64,000 nt of DNA, from NCBI GenBank assembly GCA_963995525.1, contig OZ023206.1, positions 21,288,131 through 21,352,130 on the forward strand, read 5' to 3'. Position numbers and translations under genes: made by a program. Every line of letters begins with the position of its first letter. The first letter of the stretch is position 1. Source of the DNA: Escarpia spicata (taxonomy: Eukaryota > Annelida > Polychaeta > Sabellida > Siboglinidae). Positions 60,801 through 64,000 of the stretch are shown here, piece after piece. The notes under the pieces are model-generated. The model was not told the origin of the DNA and searched no databases. It was given only the letters and a program-made list of their open reading frames with translations.

Positions 60801-62926
60801 CTTGTTTGATCTAATCATAATCTACAAATATTATGTCCCTGGGTGTACGCAGACATTTTGAATAGTTTTATCATTATCGCAATTTGTATATAAATGCAAA
60901 TTCTAGCCACGCCCAGGCCATAAGCTATCATTATTATTACTGAGCACTGCATAACTGTCCAGACTGACTTCAAGATGATTCAAAGAAACAAAGTCACTTT
61001 TCATTATTTTATACATACAGAAGTGAATGTTATCATAAAAACTATGCCAGTAACAAGTGATCAATCCGGGGAGGCTACAGTAAATTAGAATGGGCTAAGT
61101 TTAAAATGCACTACATTTTGGAAGAGGGGTTGGATTTAAGTGTGCACAAGATTGTGGGTGTGCTCCCTAAGATTGATACACATATAGATATCCTTTGGCA
61201 TAGACATGGCTTTATCTGTTAAATGTGCTTTTCTCAGTGCAAAGCCAGGCAACTTTGCTAGTGTTTCAATAAAAACTTAAATGTTGTAAATTTATCCAGG
61301 GTTCAGAGGATTGTTTATACTGGAATCGGGCAACGGACATGTATCAAATTGTAGATACATGCATTTATTTCTGAATATTTGATGTTTTGTATCTCTTCGT
61401 TTTGGGGTTAATTGCCTGGTATTATCCCTCATCAATGACAGGCATTTCCACAAATTTCCATTTGAAGTTGAGCTGTTTGCAGGAAACACGGCGACAAAAA
61501 GGTGGTCGAAGTATAAGTGATTCAGCAAAGAGAGCATGAGGTCATCAACAATGCAGGAGTAGTGTAATCAACTACCTCTCCTGGCTTTCGAGGGTTCACC
61601 TACCATAAGGCAGTTCTTTTGTCACTTTGCTTTCTGCGCCATATGTTTCCGTGGCTACCCCTAAACAACAGGTTGTCAGGTACCTCTGGAGAGAAATAAG
61701 AGAAGTGTCACCAGATATAAACAACCTTAAGATGGTTGATGATTCGTTTTAAAAGTAACTATGTCCACTTAACAATACTAATATGCAGGTAACAAGGCCA
61801 CAGTAAATTTTACTTTGCAAGGTTAATTATGAAACAGATTGATTGACTATGGTAACAAGTTAATATATGAGTTGTGCATATTATTATTGTAATTTATTTA
61901 TAATTCGTTTTGTATTTATTCAGTTTTTTTTAGTTTGAGAAGGGCATAGCAACATATAAGTATATTACTTCAGCTAAGTCCTTTCAGCAGCAACAGCAAC
62001 AGCACACCATACTGTGCATATATTATGTTGTTATTATTGTTGAATAAACTTTCATTCATTCATGACTATAAGTAAATGTAACATGAAACACCATTGAAAA
62101 TGAGGCAAACCATGTGTCAATTATAATCATTTTATACTGATATAATACATACACATATTTTAATTCAAACCTCTTTTCTCAGCTATTTGCATTAGTTAGT
62201 GAAATATTATGCCCAGAAAACATGTATATATATATATTATTATTATACAGTGGATAACAGCAAGACTGATGAACGTATATACTAAAGGCACATATTAAAA
62301 ACCTTTTTTCCATGTAGTAGTGTATGTAGCTGTTTACATCCCGTCTCAAGACCAAAACACATCACCCCTGTGGCGTACATGTCCAATGTTCCACCATGAC
62401 CAATCTTTAACCTTCGACCTTTCAAGATTTCACACCCGATCTCTAAAACAGAAACAAAACTTCCTTATCATTTGGAATTATTTGCTGCAACTTGTCCTGT
62501 GGAAAGTATATATTTAGCAATGCTTAAAGAAAAGTTATACAAATACACAGAAAATAAATAAATTAATTCACAAAAACACAGCTTGCTCTTCCTTCAAACA
62601 TTGGTTCAGCTTTAAAAATAATACCTGCACAAAATATGTCTTATCAAGTCTTAATTATTTACCTTTCTAATTCCACTACATTCCATCAAGGAATGGGCTG
62701 AACGTACTAGTTTTATAATTAAATTAATCTAACATAATACATAGTGTATATTGAGACTTTCCAAACACATTATATATTTGCCGACACACACTGTGAAGAG
62801 ATCAGACCCAGTACCCTTCTGTAAGTCATCCCGAATCCTGTCCCCCAGCTTTGCTGAAGTTATTCCTGTTGGTTTTACCACAGCAAAGACACCACAAAGT
62901 CGAGATAGCAGCATTGTTGATGTCAT
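57802..62926 (-). CDS. TRUB1: tRNA pseudouridine-55 synthase, TRUB1 type, 7 exons, 270 aa
   Basis: Exons in transcript order: 62815-62926, 62303-62442, 61604-61685, 60226-60298, 59571-59710, 58430-58486, 57802-58010. All junctions are GT-AG (exon 1 has a weaker donor, 'gtactg'), phases match, and the total is 813 nt with a TGA stop. TruB-family enzymes isomerise U55 in the T-arm of tRNAs; TRUB1 also acts on some mRNAs. Visible motifs are 'GVFAVVKPTGITS' (motif I), 'KIGHGGTLDMYATGV' with catalytic D58, 'KRY' with conserved Y86, 'QMPPVFSALK' and 'CGGGFYVRSLVHDLG'. The GHGGTLD and GGGFYVRSL blocks place it with TRUB1, not mitochondrial TRUB2. The start is the first ATG after an in-frame TGA, G at -3. 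The N-terminus is shorter than in human TRUB1 (349 aa), and the usual 'TDT.D' segment after KRY reads 'TETYG'. Confidence 0.92.
58825..59600 (-). repeat. 37-bp minisatellite spanning the exon 5 splice donor of TRUB1
   Basis: About 21 copies of a 37-bp unit; on the + strand 'acccaccaagggtgaagtaa' plus 'gggggagagaaggcagt'. The first copy (59571-59600) is the coding 3' end of exon 5 (Pro-Pro-Tyr-Phe-Thr-Leu, then the first base of Asp), and the donor 'gtgggt' lies inside the unit at 59565-59570. Each intronic copy therefore repeats 'ttacttcacccttg|gtgggt', a duplicate exon end plus donor. The open minus-strand frames through the array (such as 59009-59605) are periodic artefacts. Confidence 0.95.
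59571..59710 (-). CDS. TRUB1: TRUB1 exon 5, ending inside a minisatellite unit
   Basis: Encodes the segment from 'FSALKHKGRRLSDMARAGD' to 'CTNFHPPYFTL', with acceptor 'tgtctctcag' before 59710 and donor 'gtgggt' after 59571. The last 30 coding bases are the first unit of the 37-bp array. The residues they encode match the conserved 'PPFFTL' of vertebrate TRUB1, so the coding end is ancestral and the array grew from it. Confidence 0.9.
59765..60250 (-). repeat. 31-33 bp minisatellite spanning the exon 4 splice donor of TRUB1
   Basis: About 13 degenerate units fill almost all of intron 4. The oldest-looking copy is the junction itself: sense 'gatatcacaaatgcccccag' ending in T at 60226, then donor 'gtgagtattatat'. 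Further copies read 'gtcacaaatacccccattcg', 'gagtaccatg', 'tcacaaataccccctgtctg' and 'agtattatat'. Several keep 'gtgtga' or 'gcgagt' where the donor would be. It is more diverged than the exon 5 array. Confidence 0.88.
60226..60298 (-). CDS. TRUB1: TRUB1 exon 4, ending inside a minisatellite unit
   Basis: Encodes 'HVTRDQLFEVIASFVGEIS' and 'QMPP', which fits the conserved segment before 'YSALK' in TruB proteins. Acceptor 'gttctgccag' precedes 60298; donor 'gtgagt' follows 60226. The final 25 bases form the first repeat unit. Confidence 0.9.
60365..60570 (+). mobile_element. tRNA-derived SINE, 5' part, in TRUB1 intron 3
   Basis: Matches the head and first body part of the SINE at 37989: 'gtggcacagtgcaagagc', B-box 'gggtttgaatcct', 'cttgggcaagttcgttcac', 'tacattgctccaattcactc' and 'gtacgaatag'. 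It is antisense to TRUB1, and the tail is absent or lost. Confidence 0.75.
62303..62442 (-). CDS. TRUB1: TRUB1 exon 2 with the catalytic aspartate
   Basis: Encodes 'LKIGHGGTLDMYATGVM', where D58 is the nucleophile position of TruB enzymes, and ends with 'LLHGKK', which joins to 'RY' of exon 3. Acceptor 'ttctgttttag' precedes 62442; donor 'gttttt' is used at 62302. Confidence 0.9.
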
Positions 62927-63189
62927 GGCAATTTCCAATGCACCCACTTTAGTTGTCTTTGATTGTATACATCACCTGCAAAGTAAAAACAATAAGGTAA
63001 TAATTAAAATATGCATATATAAATAGTGTGTGTGTGCGTGTGTGAGTGCATGCATGCGTGTGTACATACATGTGTCCCAACTGGGTATCGCACCACTGGA
63101 TGGCAACAGGGGGCAGTGCTTTGGTAGTCTTCTTCTTCTTCTAATTAACCAACGAACTTCAACATTTTGAAGACCACTGTTGGTATTGC

Positions 63190-63420
63190 AGGGGTTACAT
63201 ACCGGAATAAACAAGGGCAGAAAGTTTGCAGCTGAAGAGGTGGGGGTGGGAGGTGGACAGATGACAGGGATGGGGGAGCAGTGTTAGTTTTGTTTACTGG
63301 GATGAAATGGGCAGCAGTCCTAGCCTTGAAGCAGCCAAGGCAGGGAAGTGACACTACGGTCTCTGGAAGTCCGTTCCAGTCTGAAGCGGGTCCTGGGGAA
63401 GAATGAGAACTTCCTGTAGT
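63190..63420 (-). pseudogene. LINE C-terminal fragment
   Basis: The minus-strand frame at 63145-63612 contains 'DWNGLPETVVSLPCLGCFKA', matching the C-terminal 'WNSLPE..V..PSL.SFK' tail of many CR1/L2-like LINEs. Only this tail is recognisable. Confidence 0.6.
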
Positions 63421-63557
63421 CCGTTCAACCTGGTCAGTAGTAGTAGTAGTCATCTCATTTAACCATAAAACATTACTCCAGTGGCGCCACATAATGTGTG
63501 AAAGTGGTATTAAAGCACACTGATTCACTGGCACAGACAGTATTATCTTCAAAATGC

Positions 63558-63715
63558 TGAAACGAGCCAGGTACCGCAGGATTGGAGGGATGCAAGTGTA
63601 ACACCAATACACAAGAAAGGGCCAATAAACAACTGCAACAATTACAGACCGGTATTAATCACTAGCCAAGTAATACAAATATTAGGAAGAATAATTCAAG
63701 AGTCTTCTTAATCTA
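63558..63715 (+). pseudogene. LINE reverse transcriptase fragment
   Basis: One frame reads 'QVPQDWRDASVTPIHKKG', then 'NNYRPVLITSQVIQILGRII', the first conserved blocks of a non-LTR reverse transcriptase, and stops at a TAA near 63710. It is in the opposite orientation to the fragment at 63190-63420, so it comes from a separate insertion or a rearrangement. Confidence 0.7.
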
Positions 63716-64000
63716 GCTGAATCAAACAACACTACATGTTGTGACCAACGTGCTTTCTAAAAAATGTTCATGCACCAAGCCAAGCACACACATAAAACAT
63801 ATTACAACAAAAGCAAACCAATGGATAGGATTAATTAAAAGATGTTTTGAAAGCAGATCTGAAAAAAATAATAAAAACATTATACAATTATTATACAGTG
63901 CCAGTGTCGGTGTGTCAGAGCAGAGTCAAGAAATTTGGTAGCCATGTTACGTTAGTTCTTATTATCTGTTTTGGCACTTGTGTAGAATCGGGACCCACCT

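Noticed and set aside
57802..62926. Mitochondrial TRUB2 as identity of the pseudouridine synthase
   Set aside because: TRUB2 has a degenerate catalytic block (GHRLDAQASG) and a long insertion before it. Here GHGGTLD, QMPPV and GGGFYVRSL match TRUB1.
63145..63612. 155-residue frame as a gene
   Set aside because: Its only recognisable part is a LINE C-terminal tail; the rest is Pro- and Thr-rich chance translation.

Overview
This is a window of animal nuclear DNA. It has GT-AG introns, long AT-rich introns, many microsatellites and minisatellites, tRNA-derived SINEs, non-LTR retrotransposon fragments and one nearly intact LTR retrotransposon. Gene structure and the repeat mix suggest a marine invertebrate, perhaps a mollusc or another lophotrochozoan. 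I cannot name the species from the sequence alone.

Two protein-coding genes can be reconstructed exon by exon with closed reading frames, and they converge. (1) On the + strand, an M17 leucyl-aminopeptidase-like gene of the W07G4.4/granny-smith/NPEPL1 type runs from about 21516 to 47761 in 16 exons (541 aa). Exon 1 is a 14-nt coding microexon. All expected metal-binding and catalytic residues are present, and a poly(A) signal lies at 48369. (2) On the - strand, a TRUB1-type tRNA pseudouridine-55 synthase runs from 62926 down to 57802 in 7 exons (270 aa), with its catalytic Asp in exon 2. The interval between their 3' ends (about 48.4-57.8 kb) holds a 5'-truncated CR1/Jockey-like LINE and a young 5.37-kb LTR retrotransposon with 159-bp LTRs that differ at one base.

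Region by region: 1-15 kb has no convincing host gene. It holds a 66-bp and a 78-bp minisatellite, TG, TATG and TA arrays, a long hairpin at 8.3 kb, a decayed LINE at 9.1-10.35 kb, an integrase remnant at about 12.3-12.6 kb and G-run repeats at 13 kb. From 15.2 to 17.0 kb there is a compound satellite (GTAC, CATACAT and CA blocks). From 17.35 to 18.54 kb there is a truncated RTE-like LINE with a perfect 13-bp target-site duplication. A purine-rich tract lies at 20.2-20.75 kb. From 21.5 kb on are the two genes, whose introns carry two hAT-like non-autonomous transposons, a foldback element, SINEs and several minisatellites.

The most unusual signal is in TRUB1. Two consecutive 5' splice sites (exons 4 and 5) are each the first unit of a minisatellite, so the repeat unit contains the coding end of the exon plus the splice donor and has been copied about 13 and about 21 times into the intron. 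In the aminopeptidase gene, minisatellites also begin or end within about 15 bases of three splice sites, another grew out of a SINE tail, and a SINE forms the 3' splice site region of exon 5.
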